In this document: positions 1 to 10,140 of the stretch, in pieces
Numbering within the stretch: position 1 is the first letter of the stretch
Layout: the number at the start of each line of letters is the position of its first letter
Origin: Cadophora sp. MPI-SDFR-AT-0126
Lineage: Eukaryota; Ascomycota; Leotiomycetes; Helotiales; Ploettnerulaceae
Direction of reading: 5' to 3'
Length of the DNA: 64,000 nucleotides
Assembly: GCA_020747065.1 (NCBI GenBank)
Contig: JAGMVK010000009.1
Location: 620,001 to 684,000, forward strand
Position numbers and translations under genes: made by a program
Notes under the pieces: model-generated
The model's database searches: none
Told to the model about the DNA's origin: nothing
What the model saw: the letters and a program-made list of their open reading frames with translations, nothing else

Positions 1-496
1 CAAAGGCTTAAAGCATGCAGTGCAGAGTGTCTGTGGTTTCTGGAATATTGTTTATCCAGATTACATGTTTCGACGGTCGTTGATAGAAAGAAGGGAGAAG
101 GTCTCGTGATGTGCCGGAATTTAATGGGGACATGTGCTCGCGAAACATGTTTAGAGAAGAGGAAGTAGTGATGAAGAGACCAAAAAGTAATCAAATGCAT
201 TGCAGTGAGTGGTGACGCTCCGCTAATCTAGATTTCTGTAATTCCAAAAGACCTCCAATCCGTCGCTAAGACGCTAAGACGCTAATGCCGATGACCTTGC
301 GATCTAATCCAATCTACGTAAATTCGTCGTCTGTGAAGACCCATTGTAGTAAAACAAGCAAGAAATCCTTCTCGGTGACCATTATCCGCGTCCCATCCAA
401 TCTAATCCCTTCTTAACCTTGCCCACCCAGTACCCGGCTAGTCGTATGTTCCTACTGGAGAATTGAGATGAAGAAGGGTAACGACGAGGATTGGGG
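1..496. other. Intergenic, left edge
   Basis: I see no gene here. The only structure is a short tandem of the octamer CGCTAAGA, about 2.7 copies at 264-285. The stretch lies beyond the stop codon of the minus-strand NmrA-like gene and probably holds its 3' UTR. Confidence 0.5.
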
Positions 497-1560
497 TTAG
501 ATGCCCCAAACACTGTGTAGCCAATTCCAGAAAGGGGTCGGGACAACGTTGACGAGAGAGTTGAGGTTCGGCTGTGTGAAATCGTAACGCCGCTGCTCTG
601 TGGCGATGAGTTCTTGGATGCGAGCTACTTTCGAGTAGTCCTGGTAGTAGGATGCGTGGTCGAGATGGGTGGTCAGGTCTCTGGCTTGGATGACGTCTGT
701 TTCGAATGGAGTTCCTGGAAGGCAGTCAGTTAATCTTGAAGGGCAATTGACAAGCGGACTGGAGAATTGCGTACCTCCCTTAACGGCCTCAGCATATTGT
801 ATTATCTCGGTCACCGTCTTTCGATCTCCTTGCATCCTGAACTCGGCTGGCCAGTTTTCGATTCCCAAATCCAGCGCAGCAACGATGAACATTGCAACGT
901 CGTTGACAGAAGTCATGGTTACAGAAATGGGATTACCAGATGCGGTGGTCTCGACGATCTCTGCTGTGCCGGTTTCCATGTTCATCAGGTAGGAGCCAGG
1001 GTAGTAGCAATTGGACGAAGCGCCGATGTCCATACTCCCAAGACCTCCACGAGTGAATCTTTCGTAAAAGACACCGCAGGTGAAAATCGTCGATGGCATT
1101 GGGTGTCGGTTGTGACGAGACCAGTGTCGGAGTCTTTCCAAACATGCTGCTCTGCCGCGGTCTACAGGGTCGTTACGCGGTCTTCGTGACGGTGGTCCTT
1201 CAAATTCCGCTGGGACGAATCGTGCAACCTCGGCATGCGCAGCAGCATCCATGAGGTTGATCTGAGGGTTTCCAGAGATAGTGGAGATGACCAAATCAAT
1301 ACCTCTGAGGGCATGGCGGAGTTCCGTCTGACTATCGTAGTTTACGACTAAAACTGTGTAATCAAGAGCTTCGAGCTCGGGACGGGGCTGAGACACTGTC
1401 AGCACTTTGTATACAAGCCACAGCCGGCACATCTTACCTGTCTGGAGAGAATAACGACCTGATGAGCAGTCTCATGGATGTAGTGAGCGAAAACTCGTGC
1501 CAGTCCGCCAGCACCAGCTATGGCAATTCTCATCATGTTGTCTGCGTTGCTGGATACCAT
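497..1560 (-). CDS. NmrA-like / isoflavone reductase-family NAD(P)-binding oxidoreductase
   Basis: Two exons, 1560-1438 and 1387-497, flank a 50-nt intron (1388-1437, GTAAG donor, CTCAG acceptor). They give a 337-residue protein in phase. The N terminus has a beta strand followed by a glycine-rich GAGGLAR loop (about residues 16-22) and a VILSR strand end (about 37-40), the Rossmann dinucleotide-binding pattern; the arginine after strand 2 suggests NADP(H). Family hallmarks follow: a GIDLVISTISG segment and RFVPAEFEG, which matches the RFVPSEFG motif of NmrA/isoflavone reductase proteins. These are atypical short-chain dehydrogenases acting as redox sensors or reductases of aromatic compounds; the substrate here is unknown. 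Translation could instead start at the tandem ATGs 24-27 nt further in. No neighbouring gene suggests a pathway. Confidence 0.88.
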
Positions 1561-3829
1561 TGTGGATTATTGAAGAGTCTGCGCCGTTACCTTTATCCCA
1601 AATATGAATTGTAACCCTGCACAGATCTTGTATTTGTACACCAGGCAGATAAAGTATTCGCAGTCTTGAGGAGCAAATGGAATCAAAGTATGAATAGGCA
1701 AACCAGTCAGTCGGTGAGTCAAGGAATTCTGAGAACTTTGAATGGAGAATATGTCGAAGTTGCAGGGAGGAGGTTACGAGTCTCCTTTCTCGAACGAATG
1801 ACGTCTAGTCAACATAGAAGTATTATGCTTGGTGGCATTTAACAGGTTGCTCTTGGAGGTAATGTGATATACTCAAGCACTGGGATGACAAGAGAGTGGC
1901 GAATCGTTCGCGACAAGACCCTTGACAGAGTTCGACATAGTGGTAGCACCTGAGGACAAGATTTTGCAAGGACGGCGAGAAAGGACCGAGGGGCACGGAG
2001 TGAGCGATGACTGCCTTGAGGCTTGTTGAGCTTGTCTGTCCATGATACGCAGTGCTGATAGTCACGAATGTTTGAAATGAGTCTGAGAAAGAAAACGTCC
2101 AACTATATTGGTTGGTAGGGCTGAACAACGGTTCCTAAAGCTATCATGACCGCAGATATAGCTTCACTTGAAGCCATAAACAATGGAACATTGTAGTGTG
2201 CGTTTCAGAAGAAACTGAATTCTGAGTTTGAAGGCCAAGGCAAGAAAAGGAAATTCCTGTTCTTCCCTGTTCCAAGCCCTTGCCAACCTAGCCAAATTAT
2301 TGCTAGAAAAAGAAGAACGTGAAGTTAACGTTTCATTCGTTGCCCAATCTCCACCCAGGTGACTACCACAGGTCGCTGGATGCCAATAAGATGGCTGGGA
2401 TTGAGTAGAACATCGGCTACTCGGTGGCAGAACGGGGGTTTCCCAGGCTCCGTTCAAGTCATCTATGACCAAAAGGCAAGATGAAGGATCTGATTCGCTC
2501 CACCACGTTAGCGGTATTCTCCAAATAATAAATGAAGACTGCAGAGAAGCACGACCGTTACAAAAGGCGCATGTTCCGCGACATGAAATTCTCCCCGCTG
2601 AAGACCTGGTAAGCAGCCAAGTGTAAGCCGACCAGTTGTCCGGTCTCTTGTTTTGGAGGGCCAGCGTTCTCAAAACATAAATTCCCGGTGTCTAAATGAA
2701 GCAAGACTGCGAAATGGGGGGGGGGGGGGTGAAGACATATGAAGCAGAAGACACTGAGAGCCCACGGCACACCCCACAAAGACCGGCATCTCTCAGGGGA
2801 TAAGGATGACCACGCATGCGCCCGGTTCAAGGGATAGCAGAAGGGCGTGCCCCTGGAGTGGATGAGTGCGAGACTCCGAGTCTAAATATGATCTAGCCAA
2901 TGTCAACCTCTGCTTTAGGTTATCACTTCCCTGAGGTTTGGGGTCCGTTTTGTCCCGTTCCATGACAGCCCATGAGTAAAACAAAGCCCATTTTCCGGCT
3001 CATCTCCTACTGGAGTCGCAAGAAGCCCCGGATTCCCGACAGCCTGGTGACAATTGGCCAGGTATTCGAGACGTCGGTGGGAGAGGATGATTGGCAGCCT
3101 ATCCACGGATCGAGGTTGACAGGAGAGCATCTCTGTTCGTAAGGCTGAAAAGTGTGCAGCCATTTCTGCAGCTAACAGTGTAGGTTGCACCACTTTGCTG
3201 CACTTACCATGTCGGAGCCTAATGCTAAATAATCTGCATGCACAACAGTCAGGCAGGGCAGGTTGGTTGGATAGATCCATCCATCAAATACCAAGCGTAG
3301 TGCGGCTGAGATGGATGACGGTATCGATTGATCGATCGGTACTGAGAAAGGAAGCTGGGAACATTGATTGATTGTCAGCTCGATGGCGATGTAATGATGA
3401 TTTCAAAGTATCAATGCTGATGTTTGATGGTGATATTGCGGCTCTGCTCTGAATACGAGGAGCTTGAAGGAACACGAAGTGTCTTGCGATGAAGTGGTAC
3501 GTAGATGGTCGAGCGAAACGAGAAACCTGGCGACACCGAGTTGGAAACGAGACTCCGCCAAGAAAGTGCGCCATCCCAGATGAGGGCAAGAGGTTTTCGC
3601 TTGGACGTCCAATGAACGATCACTCAGTGCTGACCGACTGGCATCAGTGGTGATTTCCCTGCCTCTCCATCGCTCGGCTCTGCCGTCTGTCTTCCAAACA
3701 AACATAAACACAACACCCCAACCCAGGTTCCCTTCATCTGACGCATCATCTGCAAGCCTGCAGAGTTCTATCCATCTTTCGGACCTAATACAAGATTGGG
3801 TGTCAATACATGTGCTACTATCAAACTAA
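1561..3829. other. Intergenic region
   Basis: No convincing gene. Several open frames of up to 169 codons on the minus strand lack homology-like features, start context or sensible splice sites. A 14-base poly-G run lies at 2716-2729. The last part is the likely 5' leader of the plus-strand gene starting near 3830. Confidence 0.45.
2716..2729. repeat. Poly-G homopolymer (14 G)
   Basis: An uninterrupted run of 14 G in non-coding DNA. It is prone to length error in sequencing and assembly, and no function is implied. Confidence 0.9.
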
Positions 3830-5542
3830 TTGACGAAGCTTACCGCAGTTGCAGGCCGAATGACCCCCCATCATGCCACAACCATGGCCAGAGGACGCGA
3901 CTCAGAGTATCAAGGCAGCTCTCATCTTCAGTCGGTGACCTCTCCCCTTTGTTTCTCCTCCCCCCCTAGGCGCCAGCGCCGCTACCCACGTAGCCAGCGG
4001 TCTCCCCCTGACAGTTCCTCCCACCGGCATGCATCTGATGTCCAGTACCCGCATCATCGAAGCCATCGAAGTTGCTCCTCTCTCATTGGCTTTCATGAAG
4101 TTTCTTCTCCTCCTCCTCCCCGTCCTCGTATCGAAAAGCCAAGACATGAGCATGAACTGTTCACCTTGCAGCAAACTTCACGGAGACTCCGGTCTCGATC
4201 ACGGTCTCTGCACAGTGCAAAGAGATTGTGCCGCGGACAACAAACCGCGCGCGATGACTATCATCATGACCAGTCTTCAGGACAGCCTTCTCCTTCCCGT
4301 GAGTCTATTCGGGAATCATGTTTCGCCTTGGCGTCAGCCACTGTGACGAATCTCTGTCCTAGGGTCCACGTCACGTACAAGCTGTTGACATTTGTTTTCC
4401 ACAGGCAATTCATCCCACCGCAGCTTTCGTCGCGGCTTGAAATATTCGAGGGAAGCGGGAGAGTACAGTGATAGCGGTCAGGATCTCTCTGAGCTCGGTT
4501 TCGGCAGCTAAAGTCTCCACAGATCATGATGTTACCGACGACTTCTACCGGCCAGCAACGTCCAATGGCTATGCACCAGGTGATAATCCAAGAAAAAGGG
4601 GCGTTCGAGAGAGCGATGGGTATAGACCAAAGCCCGTTGCACATGAGGAAACCGCCTCCATCCGCCGCCGTCGCGCGACTGACGGCTATGCCACTGGCGA
4701 CACACCGTCGAGCAGAGGTGTTCAAGAGACTGATAGGTACAGACCAAAACCCCCTGGGCATGAGCAGAGATCAGCAACAAACCGTTCTAGTGATAGTCAA
4801 GGTAAATTTCCTGCCCAGGGGCAATTTGGATGCCGACTTATTGTTCTCAGAAGCGCTCCCTGCTCATGCACGACATATAGACAAACCTAAGACGCAGAGT
4901 CGTCATCCAGTCCAGATTCTTGGTTCAATGAGCGCTGTCTCAACCCGATTTTCAGCTCGACCACTCTCCAGTATCCCGAACTTCGACGATGGAAAGACGC
5001 TGTTCTCTTTCGCTGACTACGATGACCTCGAGCATCCACCTCAAAGCTCCAAAGAAAAAAGTCGTCAATCAAAAGTATCAGAAAGTGGCGTCAAATCTTT
5101 CTGCCACGAAGATCCACACGACCGGAAACAACCGTCGAAGGAAGACCCTGGTGCAACTCAACGCCTTTTTGGCGGAATAATCAAACGAAGCCGCAGTCCT
5201 GAAGCCAACACCGCCAACCCACACCCTTTGTCGCAAAAGCTCAGCCATGACTCCAAGACAATCGCGCCATATCGCATCGCTAAGTCCTCCAGTCCATCGC
5301 TCGCAAGTCAGCATGGCCTACCACAAGGGTTTGAAATCGCTCGCAGCGGTACACAGCAGCCGCCCATGCCAGACCATTCCGGACACCAGAATGCAGCACT
5401 TGCTTCCATCAATCCAAATGCCCAACCCAAGTTTCAAGCTTCACCATTTCCAAAAGAAAACGTGAGCACTCCTAAACCAGAGACAGCCTGGCAGAGGATG
5501 ATCCGCGAATCAGACGACCGTTGGAAAATGGCAGGTGGATAA
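3830..5542 (+). CDS. Arg/Ser-rich hypothetical protein with a duplicated internal repeat
   Basis: I do not recognise the family. Four exons fit together in phase: 3830-4298, 4405-4476, 4523-4801 and 4851-5542, giving 503 residues. Introns are 4299-4404 (GTGAGT...CACAG), 4477-4522 (CTAAA branch, CACAG) and 4802-4850 (GTAAAT...CTCAG). Exon 1 is rich in Ser, Arg, Pro and His with RSRSRS-like stretches. Exon 3 carries two diverged copies of a roughly 28-residue unit (starting at 4564 and 4681) that share GYA.GD, RGV.E, YRPKP and HE. Exon 4 is low complexity and ends in a conserved-looking helix (ETAWQRMIRESDDRW). The composition suggests a disordered nuclear or scaffold protein; this is inference. 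The start is uncertain: in-frame ATGs at 3860 and 3884 are alternatives. Exon 3 also has a longer overlapping open frame, but the repeats and phase favour the frame given. Confidence 0.65.
4564..4767 (+). repeat. Duplicated coding repeat unit (two copies, 117-nt period)
   Basis: Unit 1 (4564-4650) and unit 2 (4681-4767) encode similar segments of about 28 residues separated by an arginine-rich spacer. Both have GYA, GD, RGV, a two-residue gap before DGY or DRY, and RPKP. The copies have diverged at the DNA level, so the duplication is not recent. Confidence 0.75.
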
Positions 5543-6726
5543 CCTGGGCCTTTTCCAACAAATCGAAAGTGTAAATATGCTTTCCCATCATAAATAGAGT
5601 GTTATGTGCTGTTGATGCAGTGGGTTCTGGTTGGTAGAATCGAATGTATCGAGTACGGAAGTGTTGGCCAGCAAGGACTTGAGATAATGTCATGCTGATC
5701 AAGAAAGCAAAGTTTCTCGACCTGCAAACTGCTCAAGGAGGATGCTAAACGAGACTGCCACAAGTCCTTCTAGTATGTAGCTTCCATCATAAAATGTAAT
5801 GGCGTGTTGTTCTTCTACTTGCTGCTGTCCAAGTTAGGTGGGCGACACTCATTCTTATGTCTTCAGAGTCCTGCAGCACGCCGCCATCCCATCCACCGCT
5901 TCGGTAAGGAAGATTCACATTCAGCAGGACTGCGTCCAACTAAAGCATTAATCTAGAGAACAAAACGCCCCAACAATTTCAAAATGACTCAGACTCTCAT
6001 CATCCTGTCTTATCTGTTGGCCTGATACACGATACGAGCGTGTGGCTCTCACTCACACGCGAAGCGAAACGAAGCATTGACGAGGCGAAGCACCGTCGCG
6101 GCTAAATCCTTCAAGACGCGGGCAGGCAGGCAGACAAGCTCATTGCTGCGGTTACATTATATGTTGTTTATTTGGAATTCATGCTTTTTTTTCCATTAAA
6201 AACGGTTTGTTTCAAACCAACTGAATGAAAATGTATATATGAGACTCGTGCATATGAGACTCAATCTAGAGTTTTCATTTCCTTATCTTTGTTGACTCAT
6301 CTCCTGGCTACTTATACTATGCTATACTATACATATTTGAATTGAAATGTTTTGACTAAAGGAAAATGAGGGCTGTAGGTATCAAGAACTCAATGATGAA
6401 AGAAAGAAAGAATGAACGAATGTATGCTCCTCAAACGCCGACCATGCGTTAAGCTATCCCTCTTGTGGTACCCTGTACCCTGTGTCCAGTACAATAAGGA
6501 AATTGATATCGATGCCGTGAACGCCTGCAATGCACCTCCCTCCTGTCTTTCCTGTCTTTGTCTTTTCCCGTGTTCATATCGTCTTCTGAATGTCTTTCCT
6601 TCTTTTGTTTATTCGTCTTTCCCCACACACTCTCTGGTGCCATCCCACCCTGATCTGTTCAATTTTTGTACAATACACACCACTTTCTGTGTCTCAATCC
6701 CTCTCACCAAAAAAGCAGCTAGGTTC
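5543..6726. other. Intergenic, convergent 3' ends
   Basis: This lies between the stop of the plus-strand repeat protein and the stop of the minus-strand CFEM gene. It is AT-rich around 6160-6360 and has short GGCA and GAAA microrepeats (about 6120 and 6399). It probably holds both 3' UTRs. I see no gene. Confidence 0.5.
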
Positions 6727-9700
6727 TCACTGCACACTCAAGAACAATTCATCTCCCCTCCTCGTAGGCGTCAATTTCGGCACCCAGCCAGGCGTAGTCG
6801 GCAATTCCGTCCTCTCAAACTCATACCCCTTCGGACTCAACCATGCGCCATTTTCTCCCCCCTCTCTACCAAGCATAGGTCTCCAACCCTCCTTCTTCGC
6901 CAACTCAATCTCCTCACGTTTCAGCACCCTCCACTTCGCAATCTGCTTCTTTCTATCCTCCTCATTCTTGAGGGTCAATGCGGATGCTTTCTCTGTACCG
7001 CGGCGTTTGGCGAGGAGCGAGGAGGAGGTGCTCATGTTGGTTGACAAGGAATTTTGGGAAGCGAGGGAGGAGGAGCGGGTGAATGTTATGGAGGGGTGGG
7101 AGGAGAGCGGATTGGGATTGCTGCGGAGGGGGGTGGGGTGAGATTGAGGATTGGTCTGCAGAGGAACGGGGAAGGGGCGAGGGTTGGTGGCTGTGGAGGC
7201 GGATTGAGGGTGTTGTTGTGAGTGTTGCAATTGGGATTGGGCTGGTTGGGAGACTTCGGTCTGTATAGGAGGGAGGGTGCGAGCTTCGCGCTGGAGTTGA
7301 GAGCGTGAGCGGAGGAGGGGTGGGGGTGAGAGTTTGGTTCTCGCTGGTGATGATGAGGGTGGGGATTCGGTTACGGTTTGGAGGTGTTGGCTTTGTTGTT
7401 GAGTCCTGCTGTGATTCTGGTTCTGGGTTCCGTTCTGTGCTTGAGTTTGATTCTGATTCAAATTTGGAGACGGCGTCCTCCCCTCCCTCGTCAATTGCGA
7501 TCTTGACCTCAGCAGCCCGGGTGGAGGCGTCGGCGCCGATTTCGCCGTCGGTGGAGATTCAGCTACAGTTTGCAACTGGCCTTGCTGGGAAACGAAACCG
7601 CCTTGGTTTTGGCTGAGAGGCGGCGTCCTCGCTTCTCTCTGGAGCTGGGATCGCGATCGCAGGAGAGGCGGAGGAACGAGTTTCGATTGAGATGGTGAGC
7701 GAAAAAGGTAGGGCGATGGGATGGCGGGTGGTGATGTCGTTTGTGACCGCCCGGGAATGAGAGCTTGTGGAGGGGGAGCGGGAAAGGCGAAGGTTATCGG
7801 GGAGGGTGTTGTTGGGTAGTTTTCTCTCGCTTCTCGAGGGCGTTGTTGGTATTGCGAGTCTTCGGGATTAAGGCTACGCATGCCCAGTTGTCCTTGCTCT
7901 TGGTTCTGGGCTTGTGCTTGAACCTGTGCTCGAGCAAGTCTTTCACGCTCTATTTGCGCCGCTATTTCAGCTTGTCGCCATGGTTTACCTGCTCCAAGAG
8001 CTTTCGTGAAATCAGGTTGTGGTGGAGGAGGAACCATGCGAATCGTGCTTTGGCTGAGGCGCCTTGTCCCTCCAGCTCCTGGCGGTGGGATTTTGGGATA
8101 GCTGACTGGACTTCGGCCGCTAGCTGGAGATTCTACGACCGGAGAGAGCGGGAAGCCAGTCCCTGCTGTTTTAGGCTCCGGATCCCGTTCATGAGGAGAA
8201 ATGGCGGAGTCTTGGTTGTCGTATGGTCCGGCTTGTTGATAGGAGAAGCGGTGTGGGCGTGAATTGCTGTTGCGTCCTTGATCATTGCTTGATACCGAGC
8301 CGCGAGCCGAGTAGAGTGATGATGAGGCTGTGATGGGACGGATTTGCTCTGGGATGGAGAGCTGCTGGTCTTGTTGCCGAGGGTACGCATTCGGTACTCG
8401 TGGTTGTGAGAAGCTCCCAATTTTCCGGCTTGATACACTCAAGGGTCTGATATAGAAATCTGGATTTCCCAGTCCATTCTTCGTATTTTGGCTAGCCACA
8501 TTATTCGCAGGTCGCCAGTGGTACACCTCCTTACCAGTACCAGGCTCGGGATCGACCTTCCGAATCGTTTGCCATGTTCCACTCCCAGCATCCAAGATTT
8601 GATCTGTAGACTTCGCGGTCCAGGAATCATCAGCTGCAACTGCAGTATCCGCACTCTCATCGTAATCTTCTTCGAACTGAGTAGCTGTGCTCTGCCTACT
8701 GATAACCGAGGGATGAACAATCGGCTGGTTGAACGAGAACCCATTAATAGGCTTCTCGGCTTGTTTGGGAACCTTGAGTGTCAAGGTCGGTTTCTCGGGA
8801 AGAAGCTTCGACGACCGACGCTGCTGCTTTTCTGTTGACACGGCCTGTTCTGGTGAAATTGCAAGGCCAATTGTATCTGGTCTGATGCTTCGCCTGGAGA
8901 ACATGTTGGGACTGGAAGTGTCCAAACGTGGTGGAATCCGAGGCGGGATCTTAGCTGCTACACCATTTCTCGTCCCACCTGGTCCTCTCTCCATAGGTCC
9001 TTTGAAGCTCTTGTACTTGTACTTCTTCTGGTCCATTACATGATTCGGTTCCAGCTGGAATGGGATCAAGTCACTTTCCCGTGCCTTCCTTTTCCTTCTC
9101 CTGCAGCAAATGAAGAGAATGAGGAGTCCGACTGCGACTGCACCGCCCCCAATAGAAGCGACAGTTATTCCCACGATCTGATTCTTGGTGAGAATTGGTT
9201 CTGGAGAACTCGTTTCCGATGCTGCAGGAACCGAAGAAACTGTGCTGGATGCTGAACTACTCAGACTTGGTCTGCTTGTAGCTATGTCAAGTGTGCTTGA
9301 TGAAGCTTTCGTAGTGGTGCTCGTAACGATTGAAGAAACTTGACCAGAAACCGATGATGTACTTGGTCCTGGTGCCACTAGGACGATGCTTGGCATCGAA
9401 GTTTGCAAAATGAGGGTTGCAGTGATTGTCGCATGTGTGTTTGGTAATGCACTTAGCTGTCCTATACACATGCCATATGCGCCGTTCACTACAGAATCTA
9501 TGTCGAAGTCAGTATTCCATATCTCTCTGCACTTACATAACCACTCACCCTTTGCAGAACTGCCCTGGCAGAACCCAATATTGATCTCCGATATTATACA
9601 TTGTACTGCACCCTCTCCAATCGTGTACCCAGACGTGCTATTAGTTGAGCAGAGACAATCTAGAGTCGGCTTCGTCGCGCAAGTGCCGGTAGGAAAATTG

Positions 9701-9861
9701 GCATCTAAAAACGAAAGGAAACATTCTTGGGCGCATGTCGGAATGAAATTCGTCAGCTCAGGCGTGAGAGTGTAGTTCGCATTCGAAGACGCCGCGTTGG
9801 CGTGTATTGAGAACCCGGATATCAGGAGGATTAGGCTTGGCCAGCATAATGCCATCCTCAT
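6727..9861 (-). CDS. CFEM-domain single-pass membrane protein with long proline-rich cytoplasmic tail
   Basis: A signal peptide (residues 1-23) precedes a CFEM domain with eight cysteines at about 43, 47, 61, 69, 71, 88, 98 and 115. A Ser/Thr-rich stalk (about 140-215) follows, then a transmembrane helix (about 220-245, ending CCRRRKRK) and about 780 residues of cytoplasmic Pro/Gln/Ser-rich tail. The tail contains repeated PPPLLRSRSQL(Q)REART-like units. The tail ends in a conserved-looking block with LPTTPGWVPKL. A 51-nt intron (9498-9548; GTGAGT, TACTGAC branch, CATAG) is divisible by three and stop-free, so it looks like coding. Removing it restores eight rather than ten cysteines and gives 1,027 residues. 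CFEM proteins act in heme or iron capture, adhesion or surface sensing; the large tail suggests signalling or cortical scaffolding (inference). The canonical heme-ligand Asp three residues before the CxC is Thr here, with Asp directly before it. Confidence 0.9.
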   Translation of the reverse strand: MRMALCWPSLILLISGFSIHANAASSNANYTLTPELTNFIPTCAQECFLSFLDANFPTGTCATKPTLDCLCSTNSTSGYTIGEGAVQCIISEINIGFCQGSSAKGEWLCKCREIWNTDFDIDSVVNGAYGMCIGQLSALPNTHATITATLILQTSMPSIVLVAPGPSTSSVSGQVSSIVTSTTTKASSSTLDIATSRPSLSSSASSTVSSVPAASETSSPEPILTKNQIVGITVASIGGGAVAVGLLILFICCRRRKRKARESDLIPFQLEPNHVMDQKKYKYKSFKGPMERGPGGTRNGVAAKIPPRIPPRLDTSSPNMFSRRSIRPDTIGLAISPEQAVSTEKQQRRSSKLLPEKPTLTLKVPKQAEKPINGFSFNQPIVHPSVISRQSTATQFEEDYDESADTAVAADDSWTAKSTDQILDAGSGTWQTIRKVDPEPGTGKEVYHWRPANNVASQNTKNGLGNPDFYIRPLSVSSRKIGSFSQPRVPNAYPRQQDQQLSIPEQIRPITASSSLYSARGSVSSNDQGRNSNSRPHRFSYQQAGPYDNQDSAISPHERDPEPKTAGTGFPLSPVVESPASGRSPVSYPKIPPPGAGGTRRLSQSTIRMVPPPPQPDFTKALGAGKPWRQAEIAAQIERERLARAQVQAQAQNQEQGQLGMRSLNPEDSQYQQRPREARENYPTTPSPITFAFPAPPPQALIPGRSQTTSPPAIPSPYLFRSPSQSKLVPPPLLRSRSQLQREARTPPLSQNQGGFVSQQGQLQTVAESPPTAKSAPTPPPGLLRSRSQLTREGRTPSPNLNQNQTQAQNGTQNQNHSRTQQQSQHLQTVTESPPSSSPARTKLSPPPLLRSRSQLQREARTLPPIQTEVSQPAQSQLQHSQQHPQSASTATNPRPFPVPLQTNPQSHPTPLRSNPNPLSSHPSITFTRSSSLASQNSLSTNMSTSSSLLAKRRGTEKASALTLKNEEDRKKQIAKWRVLKREEIELAKKEGWRPMLGREGGENGAWLSPKGYEFERTELPTTPGWVPKLTPTRRGDELFLSVQ
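9498..9548 (-). other. In-frame intron within CFEM domain
   Basis: On the minus strand the segment starts GTGAGT, has TACTGAC 17 nt before its end, and finishes CATAG. It is 51 nt and contains no stop, so a naive reading adds 17 residues including two extra cysteines to the CFEM domain. The phase is 1 on both sides. Confidence 0.88.
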
Positions 9862-10140
9862 CGGAGCTGTAGGACGATATCGTTAGCATACTCTGGCAAC
9901 ATCGCCTTGCCTTTTGGCCCATAATGACAGGTTCCACAGTATTTGAAGACCTGGACTTGGATGTGATGAGGTATTGCACAGCCCTCAATCTCAACAGTGC
10001 ATCCGGTATCTGGCTCCACCAAGCCGCTCTCATGTGTGATGAAACATCTGAATATACATATCGAAAGGAGGTGAGGTAGGAGGAACTGACCTTGAAGAAC
10101 CAAAAATTACAGTGTCAGAGGCGACCAGCGTCTCAAACAT
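9858..10140 (-). CDS. Candidate small Cys-containing reading frame upstream of, and overlapping, the CFEM start
   Basis: Exons 10140-10091 and 10047-9858 around a 43-nt intron (10048-10090, GTCAGT...ATTCAG) give 79 residues. The second half is protein-like: an EPDTGC segment, EIEGC, and YCGTC, resembling the spaced-Cys pattern of small fungal proteins of unknown function. Its TGA overlaps the CFEM ATG in the sequence ATGA. A strong branch point and acceptor (TGCTAAC...CCTACAG, ending at 9867) lie inside its 3' end, so it may instead be partly a 5' UTR intron of the CFEM transcript. It could be an upstream ORF, a separate overlapping gene, or chance. Confidence 0.35.

Noticed and set aside
264..285. 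CGCTAAGA tandem as a possible CRISPR or satellite
   Set aside because: Fewer than three copies of an 8-mer with no spacers; an ordinary microrepeat.
2164..2673. 169-codon open frame on the minus strand
   Set aside because: It has no protein-like pattern, no start context, and neighbouring overlapping frames of similar quality. It is probably chance.
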